Shown here piece by piece: positions 34,937 through 44,268 of a DNA stretch of 64,000 nucleotides (position 1 is the first letter of the stretch; each line of letters opens with the position of its first letter). Source of the stretch: a bacterium (GTDB lineage: Bacteria > UBA10199 > 2-02-FULL-44-16 > JAAZCA01); NCBI GenBank assembly GCA_021810905.1, contig JAJZQH010000009.1, forward strand, positions 62,001 to 126,000, given 5' to 3'. The position numbers and the translations under genes are program-made. Below the pieces are notes generated by a model that had not been told where the DNA came from, did no database searches, and was given only the letters and a program-made list of their open reading frames with translations.

Positions 34937-35878
34937 CTAGGAGTTGTTCCTGCGATGGATCCTTTCGATCGGATGAGCGGCATCGCGTTCACGCGCGTCG
35001 CGCAGTGCTGAAAAATTACGATCCTGCGCCAGTGCAAGTTCATGGGCAAACAGATTCGATTTTATCTCGCGCAGGACCTTTTTCATTTCCTCGCGAGCCG
35101 ATGCGCCGATGATCCTCGGGCCGCGCGTGGCTGCGCCGTATGCCGCGGTATCGCTCACGCGCGCGCGCATACCAGCGATGCCGTGACGAAAGATGAGGTC
35201 CGCAATTGGTTTCAGTTCCCGCAGGCAGCAGTAGTACGCGATCTCCTCATTGTAGCCGGCCTCCACAAGGGATTCGAACGCCGCGCGCGCCAGCTCAGGC
35301 ATTCCGCCGCAGAGCAGCGCCTGTTCCGCAAAGAGGTCTGTCTCCGTCTCTTCCGCAAATGTCGATTGGATGAAAGGGCCTCTGCCTGCGATCCCCCGGG
35401 CATATTCCATGGCCCGCTCCCTGGCTTTGCCGGTAAAATCCTGCGCAACGGCAATTACGCACGGAACGGATCGATCTTGCACAAATCCTTGCCTCACTGC
35501 GTCCGCGTGAGCGAGCGGGGCGACGAGTACGACATCCAAGTCCGGACGCGGGGATATTTTCTTGTAATGAATATTAAAACCGTGGGCAAAGAGAAGCGCC
35601 GCGCCGCGGGGCAGGTGCGGAGCGAGTACATCATTATAATAGGCGGGTTGCACCGCGTCGGGCAATAGCATAGCCGCGATTGTGGCCCTGCCAGCGGCCT
35701 CGCTGGCGTTCGTGTAGAGCGGCAACCCCGCTTCCCGTACGGCAGCTGCCCTGGGGCTTTGAGGCCTGAGGCTGACGCCAACCGCCATGCCGCTGTCGCG
35801 CAGGTTCAGGGCCTGCACGCTTCCCTGTGAGCCGAAGCCCGCGATGAGAATCTCTTCAGAATGAGCTGGAATCGACAT
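34937..35878 (-). CDS. Ketol-acid reductoisomerase-like protein with altered active site
   Basis: This 313-residue protein has the KARI Rossmann start (IAGFGSQGSVQALNLRDSG), His99 in AHGFNIHY, and the metal-site segment ETETDLFAEQALLCGG with Asp181 and Glu185. Three normally conserved positions differ. The catalytic Lys of APKGPGH is Leu122 (APLAHAD). The second-domain Glu of AYFExxHE is Cys217, although Glu221 is kept. The Glu of the SxTAEYG motif is Ala. No ilvB, ilvN or ilvD is nearby. It may be a repurposed or inactive paralogue. The fold is firm and the activity doubtful. Confidence 0.8.
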   Translation of the reverse strand: MSIPAHSEEILIAGFGSQGSVQALNLRDSGMAVGVSLRPQSPRAAAVREAGLPLYTNASEAAGRATIAAMLLPDAVQPAYYNDVLAPHLPRGAALLFAHGFNIHYKKISPRPDLDVVLVAPLAHADAVRQGFVQDRSVPCVIAVAQDFTGKARERAMEYARGIAGRGPFIQSTFAEETETDLFAEQALLCGGMPELARAAFESLVEAGYNEEIAYYCCLRELKPIADLIFRHGIAGMRARVSDTAAYGAATRGPRIIGASAREEMKKVLREIKSNLFAHELALAQDRNFSALRDARERDAAHPIERIHRRNNS

Positions 35879-36007
35879 ACGAGCGCCTCACCTATCACCC
35901 GCTCCGGGAAAAAGCAAGCTCCGAGGCAGCAGGCAGGCCACACAAATCAAGCAGTTGTCAAAATATGCTTCACTAATAACTTTAATAGATATTGTCTAAT
36001 CTCCTGC

Positions 36008-36035
36008 TTGACAGTGTGTAACCCTTCGTTATAGG
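36008..36035 (+). promoter_or_regulatory. Probable promoter of panD
   Basis: A perfect TTGACA (36008-36013), spacer 16, then TATAGG (36030-36035). The expected start of transcription, near 36042, is only a few bases before the panD ATG at 36046, which has no ribosome site. The mRNA may therefore be leaderless. Confidence 0.6.
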
Positions 36036-36045
36036 TTCGCGCGCC

Positions 36046-36468
36046 ATGCGCCGGAACGTCCTAAAATCCAAGATACATCGCGCCGTTGTAACGGACGCGA
36101 ATGTGGCCTACGAGGGATCGGTCACAATAGACCTCGATCTTATGGAGGCGGCCGATCTGGTTGAATATGAAGAAGTGCATATTTGGGATATCACCAACGG
36201 TCAGCGTCTGGTCACGTACGTAATCGAGGGCAATCGAGGTTCGGGTGTCGTCGCGATAAACGGCGCCGCGGCTCACGTCATAAAGCGCGGCGATCAAGTG
36301 ATAATTGGCAGTTTCGTTGCGTGCGATGAGAACGAGCTGCGTGATCATCTGGTTCGAAAGGTCTTTGTGGATCAAGAAAATCACGTAGAGAGCGTTGATC
36401 TGGCCAAGATCAGCTCAAAGGGTTCTGCCAAAGGGCATTTTGCGCAGGGGGAGTGCCGGCCGTCATGA
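36046..36468 (+). CDS. panD: Aspartate 1-decarboxylase
   Basis: PanD makes beta-alanine for pantothenate. It is made as a proenzyme that self-cleaves at Gly-Ser in YEGSVTID to form the pyruvoyl group. [16 protein letters not shown] is the conserved N-terminus, which fixes the start. At 140 residues it is slightly longer than the usual 125, with a basic tail. It overlaps the next gene as ATGA. Confidence 0.95.
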   Translation: MRRNVLKSKIHRAVVTDANVAYEGSVTIDLDLMEAADLVEYEEVHIWDITNGQRLVTYVIEGNRGSGVVAINGAAAHVIKRGDQVIIGSFVACDENELRDHLVRKVFVDQENHVESVDLAKISSKGSAKGHFAQGECRPS

Positions 36469-37031
36469 AGGGTTTTGAAATCCTCATAGAGGATATCCCT
36501 GATGAAGGTTTGGAAATTGAGGCCGCGGAAGGAGATGTCTGGCTCGCCGAGGCAGTGCGCGAAGCAATAGGCGAGGAGTTTGACGAACCCTTCAAAGCAC
36601 AGCTTTCGCTTTCGATTTTCAAGGTGGAAGGTAACGTGAATCTGGAGGGAGAGATGCTCCTGATCACGCGTCGCGAATGCGATCGTTGCCTTGAACGCTT
36701 CGATGAAAATATAACCGTCCCCTTGCATACGGTGCTGGCGCCACTTTACGAGAGCGAACGCCAGCGAGAGAGGGAAGGAAGGCTCGGCGCGGAGGTCGTG
36801 AAGGAAGACCTCGAGTTCGGATTTTACGAGGGCGACCGTTTTGACCTTGCCGAAGTGGTCCGAGAGCTCGTCGCGCTGGCAATACCTATGAAGCATCTCT
36901 GCCGCGATGACTGTAAAGGGCTCTGCCAGAAATGCGGCAAAGATTTGAATGAGGGCCCTTGCGGTTGTCCTCAGGTTGAGAATAAAGGCGCTTTTGAAGC
37001 GCTGAAAAAATTGAAAACCCGTAAATCGTAA
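36465..37031 (+). CDS. YceD family (DUF177) protein
   Basis: The start is ATG 36465, overlapping panD; 188 residues. [13 protein letters not shown] has the first conserved cysteine pair, and [16 protein letters not shown] with CGC the C-terminal metal-binding cluster. YceD genes almost always precede rpmF, as here. Roles in 23S rRNA or ribosome biogenesis have been proposed. The stop TAA falls at the first unit of the following repeat. Confidence 0.9.
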   Translation: MKGFEILIEDIPDEGLEIEAAEGDVWLAEAVREAIGEEFDEPFKAQLSLSIFKVEGNVNLEGEMLLITRRECDRCLERFDENITVPLHTVLAPLYESERQREREGRLGAEVVKEDLEFGFYEGDRFDLAEVVRELVALAIPMKHLCRDDCKGLCQKCGKDLNEGPCGCPQVENKGAFEALKKLKTRKS

Positions 37032-37095
37032 ATCGTGGATCGCACAAAAAAACTGAGGGTCTTACGAATCACGATCCACGAACCACGATTCACGT
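37020..37095. repeat. Tandem-arm hairpin repeat between yceD and rpmF
   Basis: The left arm (37020-37043) is cgtaaat units ending cgtggat. The right arm (37062-37095) has acgaatc, acgatcc and acgattc units. The loop contains aactgagggtctt, matching the core at 10976 and 40384. The left arm holds the yceD stop codon. Confidence 0.85.
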
Positions 37096-37113
37096 AATTG
37101 AAAGGAGCCAGCC

Positions 37114-37296
37114 GTGGCCGTACCAGCTAGAAGAAAATCAAAGGGTCGCAAGAACATGCGCCGTGCCATGAACATGAAGCTCGACGCAATAGCATTCTCC
37201 ACATGCCCCCAGTGCAAGCAGCCAAAACTTCCTCACAGGGTCTGCATACACTGCGGTTTCTATAAGGGGCGCGAAGTTGTAAAGACAGTGGAGTAA
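37114..37296 (+). CDS. rpmF: Ribosomal protein L32
   Basis: This 60-residue protein has a GTG start with AAAGGAG upstream: [17 protein letters not shown], then the zinc ribbon with CPQC and CIHC. It is a standard length. Confidence 0.97.
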   Translation: MAVPARRKSKGRKNMRRAMNMKLDAIAFSTCPQCKQPKLPHRVCIHCGFYKGREVVKTVE

Positions 37297-37306
37297 GGGC
37301 GAAACC

Positions 37307-37552
37307 GTGTCTTCTCAAGATACCACAGAGAGCAGGGTCAAGGAGATCGTGGCCGAGCAGCTTGGGCTCGCCGTCGAGGACGTGCAGCTCGACTCGTCCA
37401 TAACGGACGACCTCGGAGCCGACGAACTCGACAAGGTCGAGCTCATCATGGCGATCGAGGAGGAGTTCGACTGCGATATTGATGATGAGGACGCAGAGGG
37501 CCTCCACACCTTGCAGGACGTGATCGACTTCATCGGCCGGCGCCCTCAGTGA
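37307..37552 (+). CDS. Acyl-carrier-protein-like protein lacking the phosphopantetheine serine
   Basis: This 81-residue protein matches bacterial AcpP along its length (ITDDLGADELDKVELIMAIEEEFDCDI). The invariant Ser of the DSL motif, which carries 4'-phosphopantetheine, is Glu40 here; the DNA reads gac gaa ctc. That change needs more than one base substitution from a Ser codon, and the rest is well kept. It starts with GTG and sits where acpP is found in related genomes, before rpiB and glyA, but fabF is missing. It cannot be loaded in the usual way. A regulatory or structural role is inference. Confidence 0.9.
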   Translation: MSSQDTTESRVKEIVAEQLGLAVEDVQLDSSITDDLGADELDKVELIMAIEEEFDCDIDDEDAEGLHTLQDVIDFIGRRPQ

Positions 37553-37568
37553 CTTAGAGCAAGGAGCC

Positions 37569-38006
37569 ATGATGCGCATCGCGATCGCATCCGACCACGC
37601 AGGCTTTCCAATGAAGGAGGCGCTGAAGGATCGCCTCTCGCGCGCCGGGCATGAGGTAGCTGATTTTGGCGCGCATTCCACAGAAAGATCCGATTATCCT
37701 GATTTTGCGAAACTCGCTGCCGCTGCGGTCGAAGAGGGGCGCGCGGACCGGGGCGTGCTCGTGTGCGGCTCCGGCATAGGCATGTGCATCGCCGCAAACC
37801 GCTTTCCTCACGTGCGCGCCGCAGTGCTTCACGACGAGTACGACGCAGAGATGAGCCGCCGCCACAACGACGCCAACGTCGCATGCTTCGGAGCCCGCTC
37901 AATCGATGAGAATGAGACAGGCAGGCTTCTCGACATCTTCCTGAACGCGCCGTTTGACGGCGGCCGCCACGAAGGCCGCGTGATGAAGCTTTGCAGACTG
38001 CCGTGA
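37569..38006 (+). CDS. rpiB: Ribose-5-phosphate isomerase B
   Basis: This 145-residue protein interconverts ribose and ribulose 5-phosphate. It has IASDHAGFPMKE, VADFGAH, VLVCGSGIGMCIAANR (the phosphate loop with the catalytic Cys) and RRHNDANV. The second in-frame ATG at 37572 may be the true start. Confidence 0.95.
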   Translation: MMRIAIASDHAGFPMKEALKDRLSRAGHEVADFGAHSTERSDYPDFAKLAAAAVEEGRADRGVLVCGSGIGMCIAANRFPHVRAAVLHDEYDAEMSRRHNDANVACFGARSIDENETGRLLDIFLNAPFDGGRHEGRVMKLCRLP

Positions 38007-38021
38007 CAAATAGGGGGGCGG

Positions 38022-38996
38022 ATGCTCAAGGCGTTTGTCTGCGTTACTGGGGAACCAGCGAAAGAAATAGGCTCTGAAAATGTGGCTTCCTTTTTGACGG
38101 ACGAAAAGAGCCACGTCTGGGTAGATCTTTCGGAAAACGTTGAAGAATACCAGCGCTTTCTGGCGGAGACGATGAATTTTCATCCGCTGGTGGTCGAAGA
38201 TCTCATGAGCCACGGCATGCTGCCGAAGGTCGAGGAATACGACGGCGGACTCTTCATGCTGATGCAGGACATTGTGCTGCTCGATGCAGCGGGGCAAGAG
38301 GATCGGCTGCGGACGTACGACCTCTTCATGTTCATCGGAAAGAATTTTCTGGTCACCGTGCATCGCAATAGAATCAGAGCTGTCGATTCATATATGCAGG
38401 ACGCGGCCGCCATGACGCGGCTCTTGTCGAGAGGAATAGAGCCATTCGTGCACGGTATCATCCGGCGAATGGTCGACAGCTTCTTTCCAATGCTTGACCG
38501 CGTCGATGCCAAGCTCGATGCCGCCGAGGAATCGATCTTCAGCAAACCGGTTCAGGAGGATCTGCAGCGCGTCTTCGAGTTGCGCAAAGACGTTATGCAG
38601 CTTCGCTCCATCGCGCAGCAGCAACTCAACGTCATAAGCCGAATCTCCATCGGCGAGTTCGAGGCGGTCTCTCCCCACGGACTTCTTCTCGCGCGCGACA
38701 TCTACGATCATCTCTATCGTTTTTCAGAAAAGGCCGCAGGTTTCCGCGAAGAGATCATGGGGCTGCTCGATGCCTATCTCTCTCAGGTCAACAACCGCAT
38801 GAACGACGTGGTGCGAGTGCTCACCATGATGGCCACGATCATGCTGCCTCTCTCTATAATCGTTGGTTTCTATGGCATGAACTTTCATACGATGCCCGGG
38901 CTCTCGCATCCATACGGATGGCTCTTCACGATACTCGGTATGGTAGGACTCGTATCCGGCATGATAGTCTATTTCCGCCACAAGAGATGGATCTAG
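38022..38996 (+). CDS. corA: CorA-type magnesium/cobalt transporter
   Basis: This 324-residue protein has a large cytoplasmic domain, a long stalk helix, and two C-terminal membrane helices, with the selectivity motif GMNFHTMP (YGMN) between them. The pentameric channel imports Mg2+. A short gap to rpiB suggests co-transcription. Confidence 0.93.
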   Translation: MLKAFVCVTGEPAKEIGSENVASFLTDEKSHVWVDLSENVEEYQRFLAETMNFHPLVVEDLMSHGMLPKVEEYDGGLFMLMQDIVLLDAAGQEDRLRTYDLFMFIGKNFLVTVHRNRIRAVDSYMQDAAAMTRLLSRGIEPFVHGIIRRMVDSFFPMLDRVDAKLDAAEESIFSKPVQEDLQRVFELRKDVMQLRSIAQQQLNVISRISIGEFEAVSPHGLLLARDIYDHLYRFSEKAAGFREEIMGLLDAYLSQVNNRMNDVVRVLTMMATIMLPLSIIVGFYGMNFHTMPGLSHPYGWLFTILGMVGLVSGMIVYFRHKRWI

Positions 38997-39059
38997 AGCC
39001 TCTGAGTTTCGCTCCAAAGATCGAATTTTCGTTATGAAAACCATTTTGTCAGAGGCTCT
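38995..39059 (+). other. Inverted repeat in the glyA leader
   Basis: AGAGCCTCTGA (38995-39005), overlapping the corA stop, pairs with TCAGAGGCTCT (39049-39059). The stem is a perfect 11 bp, the loop 43 bases, and no T run follows. I see no known glycine, ZTP or tetrahydrofolate riboswitch pattern. It may be a transcript-end or leader structure. Confidence 0.4.
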
Positions 39060-39129
39060 TGCTCCTTGCCCTTTCCGGGGCGGTATGCTAGCTCCGGCGC
39101 ACTTTCCAACGATCGTTCCAGGAGGGTTC

Positions 39130-40377
39130 ATGCTCACCGATGCACTGAGAAAATTCGATTCGGAGATAGCGGATGCGATTCAAAAAGAAGTGGAGCGGCA
39201 GGAGTACAAGCTCGAACTGATAGCTTCGGAAAATTTCGTCTCCACAAACGTGCTTTCGGCCATGGGCAGTCAGCTCACGAACAAATACGCGGAAGGGTAT
39301 CCAGGGAAGCGCTACTACGGCGGATGCGAATTCGTTGACGTGGCCGAAGACCTTGCACGCGAGCGCGCTAAGAAGCTCTTCGGCTGCGATCATGTGAACG
39401 TACAGCCGCACTCCGGCACTCAGGCGAACATGGGCGTCTACTTCGCCGTGCTCAAACCCGGCGACACGATAATGGGCATGAACCTCTCGCACGGAGGTCA
39501 CCTCACGCACGGTTCGCCTGTCTCCATTTCCGGCACATACTTCAAGGTCGTGTCCTACGGCGTGAACCCAGCGACGGAGCTTCTTGACTACGACGAACTC
39601 GGCCGTCTCGCGCGCGAACACAGACCGAAGCTGATCGTGTGCGGCGCGTCCGCGTATTCCCGCGACATCGATTTTAAAAAATTCCGCGAGACGGCGGATG
39701 AAGTGGGCGCCATGGTGATGGCGGACATCGCGCATCCCGCCGGGCTCGTCGCCACCGGTCTGCATACGAGCCCGGTGCCTTATTGCGAATTCGTCACGAC
39801 GACGACGCACAAGACGCTGCGCGGTCCGCGCGGCGGCATGATCATGTGCCGCGAGCAGTTCGCAAAGCAGATCGACAAGGCGATATTCCCCGGAACTCAG
39901 GGCGGTCCGCTCATGCACGTGATCGCCGCAAAAGCGGTCGCGTTCAAGGAAGATCTTGAGCCGGCGTACAAGGATTACTGCCGCCAGATAGTCGCGAACA
40001 GCCGCGCGCTTGCGGCGACTCTGGCGAAACGGGGTTTCCGTATCGTAAACGGCGGAACCGACACTCACCTCTTCCTGGTCGATCTCACCGACAAAGGCAT
40101 CACCGGCAAGGACGCGGAAGAGGCGCTGGGCCGTGCTGGCATCACGGTCAATAAGAACACGATCCCGCGCGAGACGCGCTCCCCGTTCGTTACGAGCGGC
40201 ATCCGTGTGGGCACGCCCGCGCTTACGACCCGCGGCATGAAGGAGAGTCAGATGCATTCGATCGGCGGATGGATGGCCGATGTGCTCTCCAATCTAGCCG
40301 ACACGACGATGCAGGAGAAAGTAAAGCGCGATGTGCGCACCCTCTGTGAGGGATTTCCAATTTATCGGAACTCGTGA
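39130..40377 (+). CDS. glyA: Serine hydroxymethyltransferase
   Basis: The start is ATG 39130 ([16 protein letters not shown]), with GGAGGG upstream; 415 residues, standard length. The PLP lysine is in [13 protein letters not shown], and the folate-site motif is [11 protein letters not shown]. It makes glycine and methylene-tetrahydrofolate. Gene order rpiB-corA-glyA-nrdR is close to that of other deltaproteobacteria. Confidence 0.97.
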   Translation: MLTDALRKFDSEIADAIQKEVERQEYKLELIASENFVSTNVLSAMGSQLTNKYAEGYPGKRYYGGCEFVDVAEDLARERAKKLFGCDHVNVQPHSGTQANMGVYFAVLKPGDTIMGMNLSHGGHLTHGSPVSISGTYFKVVSYGVNPATELLDYDELGRLAREHRPKLIVCGASAYSRDIDFKKFRETADEVGAMVMADIAHPAGLVATGLHTSPVPYCEFVTTTTHKTLRGPRGGMIMCREQFAKQIDKAIFPGTQGGPLMHVIAAKAVAFKEDLEPAYKDYCRQIVANSRALAATLAKRGFRIVNGGTDTHLFLVDLTDKGITGKDAEEALGRAGITVNKNTIPRETRSPFVTSGIRVGTPALTTRGMKESQMHSIGGWMADVLSNLADTTMQEKVKRDVRTLCEGFPIYRNS

Positions 40378-40383
40378 TTAGCC

Positions 40384-40459
40384 GATCGTCGATCGTCGTT
40401 CGTAAAAAAACTGAGGCCTTTACGATCCACGAACGACTAACGACGAATGACGAACGACG
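40384..40459. repeat. Tandem-arm hairpin repeat between glyA and nrdR
   Basis: The left arm (40384-40403) repeats gatcgtc and ends gttcgt. The right arm (40420-40459) has acgaacgacta-type units. The loop is aaaaaaactgaggccttt, the clearest copy of the core. Confidence 0.85.
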
Positions 40460-40465
40460 GATTTT

Positions 40466-40927
40466 ATGAAATGTCCCTTTTGCCCAAGGCTGGACAGCAA
40501 GGTCATCGACTCACGCGTCTCAAAGGACGGCGCCATAATCCGCCGCCGCAGAGAATGCGAAGGGTGCGGCAAGCGTTTTACCACGTACGAGCGCGTCGAG
40601 GAACCGCTGCCTGTAGTCGTGAAGAAGGACGGCCGGAGAGAGGCCTTCGACCGCATGAAGATCGCCGCGGGTATAAAGAAGGCGTGCGAGAAACGGCCGG
40701 TCTCGACCGAGACGATAGAACAGACGGTGGATCGTGTGGAGCGATGGGCGCAGGAGCAGGGCGAGCCCGAACTCGCCAGCGCCGTAATCGGCGTTCGCGT
40801 GATGCAGGAGCTCCACACGCTTGATGAAGTGGCCTATGTGCGCTTCGCGTCGGTCTATCGCTCGTTCAAGGACATCAGCGAGTTTATGAATGAACTTTCT
40901 GACTTGTTGCATAAAGATAAGAAATAG
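40466..40927 (+). CDS. nrdR: Transcriptional repressor NrdR
   Basis: This 153-residue protein has an N-terminal zinc ribbon (MKCPFC and CEGCGKRF) and an ATP-cone domain ([16 protein letters not shown]). NrdR represses ribonucleotide reductase genes in response to ATP and dATP. It precedes the riboflavin genes, as in many bacteria. Confidence 0.96.
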   Translation: MKCPFCPRLDSKVIDSRVSKDGAIIRRRRECEGCGKRFTTYERVEEPLPVVVKKDGRREAFDRMKIAAGIKKACEKRPVSTETIEQTVDRVERWAQEQGEPELASAVIGVRVMQELHTLDEVAYVRFASVYRSFKDISEFMNELSDLLHKDKK

Positions 40928-41059
40928 TTCGTTAGTACGTTGGTACGATGGTACGTTAGTACGTTCGTTAAACGTGTGAATGACCTGGAAATGTACAAGA
41001 ATGCCTGTCCATTCAGAGGCTTAACGAACGTACAAAAGTACTAACGTACTAACGTACCA
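40927..41059. repeat. Tandem-arm hairpin repeat between nrdR and ribD
   Basis: The left arm (40927-40971) has five 8-base units like gtacgtta. The right arm (41021-41059) has the complement (taacgaacgtac, actaacgtac). The 50-base loop contains gcctgtcc and ttcagaggctt, near the shared core. The element begins at the nrdR stop codon. Confidence 0.85.
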
Positions 41060-41070
41060 AGTGGTGAACG

Positions 41071-42198
41071 ATGGTCACAAGACAGCAAGAATCCATGATG
41101 CGGTGGGCAATCGCCTTGGCGCTTGAAGGCGCGGGCCGCACGTCTCCCAATCCGATGGTGGGGGCGATAGTTGTCAAGGGCGGCAGGATCGTGGGCGAGG
41201 GATATCACCGCCGCGCGGGCACACCCCATGCGGAGGTCCACGCCCTGCGAGGCGCCGGAAAAAAGGCGCGCGGCGCAGACCTCTACGTTACGCTGGAGCC
41301 ATGCTGCCACACGGGACGCACCCCGCCTTGTACCGAAGCGATCATCGAGGCCGGAATTTCACAAGTTTTTGTAGGCGCGCGCGATCCGAACCCGAAGGTC
41401 AATGGTCGCGGCGTACGCGCGCTCAGAAACGCCGGCATCCACGTGACGGAAGGGGTGCTCGAGGCGAGCTGCGGCGAGATCAACCGTGCCTACAATCGAT
41501 TCATCACGACCGGTATGCCGTTCGTGACCGCGAAGGCCGCGCTCACCATAGACGGAAAGATCGGCACGGCCGGAGGTGATTCGCGTTGGATTACCAATGC
41601 GGCGTGCAGGCGATACGTCCATGAGCTGCGCAGCAATGTTGACGCGATTATGATCGGCGGCGGGACTATCCGCATGGACGATCCTCGGCTCACGGTAAGG
41701 CTCTCAGGCTGGCATGGAATTCAACCGAGGATATTGATCGTTGACGCGAAGCTCGATATTCCGCGTTACTCGAATATCATGAGCAGGCCTGCTGGGTCTC
41801 TGATCTTCGCGACTACAAATCAAGCTCCGCTTTCGCGCATAAAATGGATAAACGAACGCGGTCATCGAGTGATCGTATGCAGGGCCACCAAGGACGGGCG
41901 CGTATTTCTTCCGCAGGCCATGCGCGAGATCGCGAAGCAGGGTATCGGTTCAGTGCTGCTTGAAGGCGGCGGACATCTCTTTGCCGACGCCATCTCGCGC
42001 GGGCTTGTCCAAAGGCTCGTAGCGTGCATCGCGCCCAAGCTGCTTGGCGGCGGCTCCCGCGACTTCCTGCCGGGCCTCTCCGTTCGCGCCATGAAGGACG
42101 CGATCGAACTTGAAGGCGCGAGTGTGAAGACCTTCGGAGACAACGTCGTGGTCGAGGGCACGCTCTCTGCGATTGCTGGAAAAGCTCGCCGTACTTGA
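41071..42198 (+). CDS. ribD: Bifunctional riboflavin deaminase/reductase RibD
   Basis: RibD carries out the second and third steps of riboflavin synthesis. The N-terminal deaminase has the zinc motif HAEVHAL with PCCHTGRTPPC. The C-terminal reductase begins around residue 150 (PFVTAKAALTIDGK). It is full length at 375 residues and first of the rib operon ribD-ribE-ribBA-ribH. Confidence 0.97.
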   Translation: MVTRQQESMMRWAIALALEGAGRTSPNPMVGAIVVKGGRIVGEGYHRRAGTPHAEVHALRGAGKKARGADLYVTLEPCCHTGRTPPCTEAIIEAGISQVFVGARDPNPKVNGRGVRALRNAGIHVTEGVLEASCGEINRAYNRFITTGMPFVTAKAALTIDGKIGTAGGDSRWITNAACRRYVHELRSNVDAIMIGGGTIRMDDPRLTVRLSGWHGIQPRILIVDAKLDIPRYSNIMSRPAGSLIFATTNQAPLSRIKWINERGHRVIVCRATKDGRVFLPQAMREIAKQGIGSVLLEGGGHLFADAISRGLVQRLVACIAPKLLGGGSRDFLPGLSVRAMKDAIELEGASVKTFGDNVVVEGTLSAIAGKARRT

Positions 42199-42213
42199 TC
42201 CAAACTTCTGATT

Positions 42214-42254
42214 TTACGATTCACGATTCACGATTCACGAGTCCCGAGTCACGC
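42214..42254. repeat. Single tandem arm between ribD and ribE
   Basis: Five 7-base units of the form acgattc/acgagtc run from 42214 to 42254. No complementary left arm or core is present, so this is half of the usual element. Confidence 0.7.
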
Positions 42255-42276
42255 GGTTGTATTCTGAGGTGTCCAC

Positions 42277-42927
42277 ATGTTTACTGGAATCATCGAAGGA
42301 GTCGGAGCGGTGCGATCGGTCCGCCGCAAGGGCGACGGCGCGGAACTCGAGATCGGTTGTGATTTCGATCTCGAGCGCACAAACGTGGGCGACTCGATTT
42401 CCGTGAACGGATGCTGTCTCACCGTAACCTCTCGGCTTGGCAAGAGCTTCTGGGCGGACCTTTCACCGGAGACGGTTGCAACCTCAACGCTAGGCGCTCT
42501 CAAGGAGGGCGATTCCGTAAATCTGGAGCGTGCGCTGGTCCTGGGCAGCCGTCTCGACGGCCATATCGTTCAGGGCCACGTCGATGGTGTTGGTAAAGTC
42601 ATTGATATTGTTGGAGAAAAGGGTAGTCGTGAATTTATTATTGAAATACCTGACAACCTTTCTCGCTATGTTGTCGAAAAGGGTTCTGTTGCAGTTGACG
42701 GAGTATCGCTGACCGTGAATCGTGTGACAGACAACCATTTTTCGGTCATGGTCATCCCGCATACGCAGCTCAAATCGACGTTTCAGCTGATGAAGCGCGG
42801 AAACAGGGTGAACTTGGAAGTTGACATTATAGGTAAATATGTTGAAAAACTTACGTTTTTGGACAGCGAGCAGTACGAAAAAGGATCGAAGATCACCAAA
42901 GAGTTCTTGAAGAAGCACGGATTCTAA
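42277..42927 (+). CDS. ribE: Riboflavin synthase alpha chain
   Basis: This 216-residue protein has the two lumazine-binding repeats: [12 protein letters not shown] with VNGCCLTV, then [12 protein letters not shown] with VDGVSLTVN. It dismutates two lumazines to riboflavin. Confidence 0.97.
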   Translation: MFTGIIEGVGAVRSVRRKGDGAELEIGCDFDLERTNVGDSISVNGCCLTVTSRLGKSFWADLSPETVATSTLGALKEGDSVNLERALVLGSRLDGHIVQGHVDGVGKVIDIVGEKGSREFIIEIPDNLSRYVVEKGSVAVDGVSLTVNRVTDNHFSVMVIPHTQLKSTFQLMKRGNRVNLEVDIIGKYVEKLTFLDSEQYEKGSKITKEFLKKHGF

Positions 42928-42931
42928 AACC

Positions 42932-43014
42932 CGTCGATCGTCGTTTGTCGTTCGTAACCCTTGGATCTCACGGCCTGCGAACGACGAAATACGAACGACG
43001 AAATACGAACGGCG
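42932..43014. repeat. Tandem-arm hairpin repeat between ribE and ribBA
   Basis: The left arm (42932-42957) has cgtcgat, cgtcgtt, tgtcgtt units. The right arm (42977-43014) alternates acgaacg and acgaaat. The loop has cttggatctcacggcct. It ends just before the ribBA start codon, so the repeat may also cover the ribosome site. Confidence 0.85.
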
Positions 43015-43018
43015 TAAA

Positions 43019-44257
43019 ATGGCCATTATTAATTTCACAACGAACAACAGCACCTCGCTCGCATCGGTCGAAAAGGCCATTGAGGAGATGCGTGCGGGCA
43101 GAATGGTGCTGCTCGTGGACGACGAGGATCGCGAAAACGAGGGAGACCTCACCATTGCGGCCGAACATGCCACGCCTGAGGCGATCAACTTCATGGCGCG
43201 CCATGGCTGCGGCCTCATCTGTCTCGCCATCACCGAGGAGCGCGCGAGCGAGCTCGATCTGCCGCTCATGGTCTCGGACAACACTTCTGCATTCAAGACC
43301 GGTTTCACAGTATCCATCGATGCAAAGGATGGGACTACAACCGGCATCTCAGCCGCGGACCGTGCGCGCACTATACAGGCAGCCCTTGATCCGCGATGCA
43401 TGCCTTCCGATCTTGCGAGGCCCGGACACATCTTCCCGCTGCGCGCGCGCAACGGCGGAGTGCTCGTGCGAACCGGCCAGACCGAAGGCTCCGTAGATCT
43501 GGCGAAGCTCGCGGGGTTGACGCCCGCGGCGGTCATCTGCGAGGTGATGAATGAAGACGGCACGATGGCGCGCATGCCGGATCTGGAGACGTTCGCGGAA
43601 AAACACGGGCTTTTGATCGTAAGCGTCGCCGACATCGTGCGATATCGCATGCGGAAAGAATCGCTCGTCAGCCGCTGCTCCGACGCGCGCATGCCTCTCA
43701 AGCAGGGCGACGACTTCCGCATCTACACCTATCGCACGAAGATAGACGAGCATACGCACGTGGCGCTGGTGAAGGGCGACATCGAAGGAGAAAATTCCGT
43801 TCTTGTGCGCGTGCATTCCGAATGCCTTACAGGAGACGTATTCGGCTCGGAGCGATGCGATTGCGGCGTTCAGCTCAACCGCTCGCTCGACATGATAGCG
43901 TCCGAGGGAAGAGGGATACTGCTCTACATAAGGCAGGAGGGCCGCGGCATCGGGCTGCACAACAAAATCCTCGCGTATGCGCTGCAGGATCAGGGGCTGG
44001 ACACCGTAGAAGCCAACGAAAAACTCGGTTTCAGGGCGGACCTGCGCGACTACGGCATAGGCGCGCAGATCCTGGTTGATCTCGGCGTGCGCAGTATCAG
44101 GCTTATCACCAATAACCCCAAGAAGGTTGTAGGGCTGTCCGGTTACGGGCTTGAAATAGTCGAGCGAGTGCCGATCGAAATAGAGCCGGGAAGGCACAAC
44201 AGATTCTATCTGCAGACAAAACGCTTAAAGCTCGGGCATCTGCTCGAAAAAGCGTAA
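43019..44257 (+). CDS. ribBA: Bifunctional DHBP synthase/GTP cyclohydrolase II
   Basis: RibBA feeds both branches of riboflavin synthesis. The N-terminal half has [11 protein letters not shown] and HTEG-like [19 protein letters not shown]. The C-terminal half has the zinc site [15 protein letters not shown] and the GTP-binding RQEGRGIGL. Full length, 412 residues. No good Shine-Dalgarno site is seen because the repeat abuts the ATG. Confidence 0.97.
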   Translation: MAIINFTTNNSTSLASVEKAIEEMRAGRMVLLVDDEDRENEGDLTIAAEHATPEAINFMARHGCGLICLAITEERASELDLPLMVSDNTSAFKTGFTVSIDAKDGTTTGISAADRARTIQAALDPRCMPSDLARPGHIFPLRARNGGVLVRTGQTEGSVDLAKLAGLTPAAVICEVMNEDGTMARMPDLETFAEKHGLLIVSVADIVRYRMRKESLVSRCSDARMPLKQGDDFRIYTYRTKIDEHTHVALVKGDIEGENSVLVRVHSECLTGDVFGSERCDCGVQLNRSLDMIASEGRGILLYIRQEGRGIGLHNKILAYALQDQGLDTVEANEKLGFRADLRDYGIGAQILVDLGVRSIRLITNNPKKVVGLSGYGLEIVERVPIEIEPGRHNRFYLQTKRLKLGHLLEKA

Positions 44258-44268
44258 ACGAGGTGCAT

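Noticed and set aside
39001-39129. Glycine, ZTP or tetrahydrofolate riboswitch before glyA
   Set aside because: Only a simple 11-bp inverted repeat is seen; none of the conserved loops are present.
40927-41059. Integron attC-like recombination site
   Set aside because: Stem and unequal loop recall attC, but the conserved core ends and any integrase gene are missing, and arms are tandem repeats.
42199-42276. FMN riboswitch in the riboflavin operon
   Set aside because: None of the conserved RFN element sequences occur before ribD or ribE; the gap is repeat DNA.
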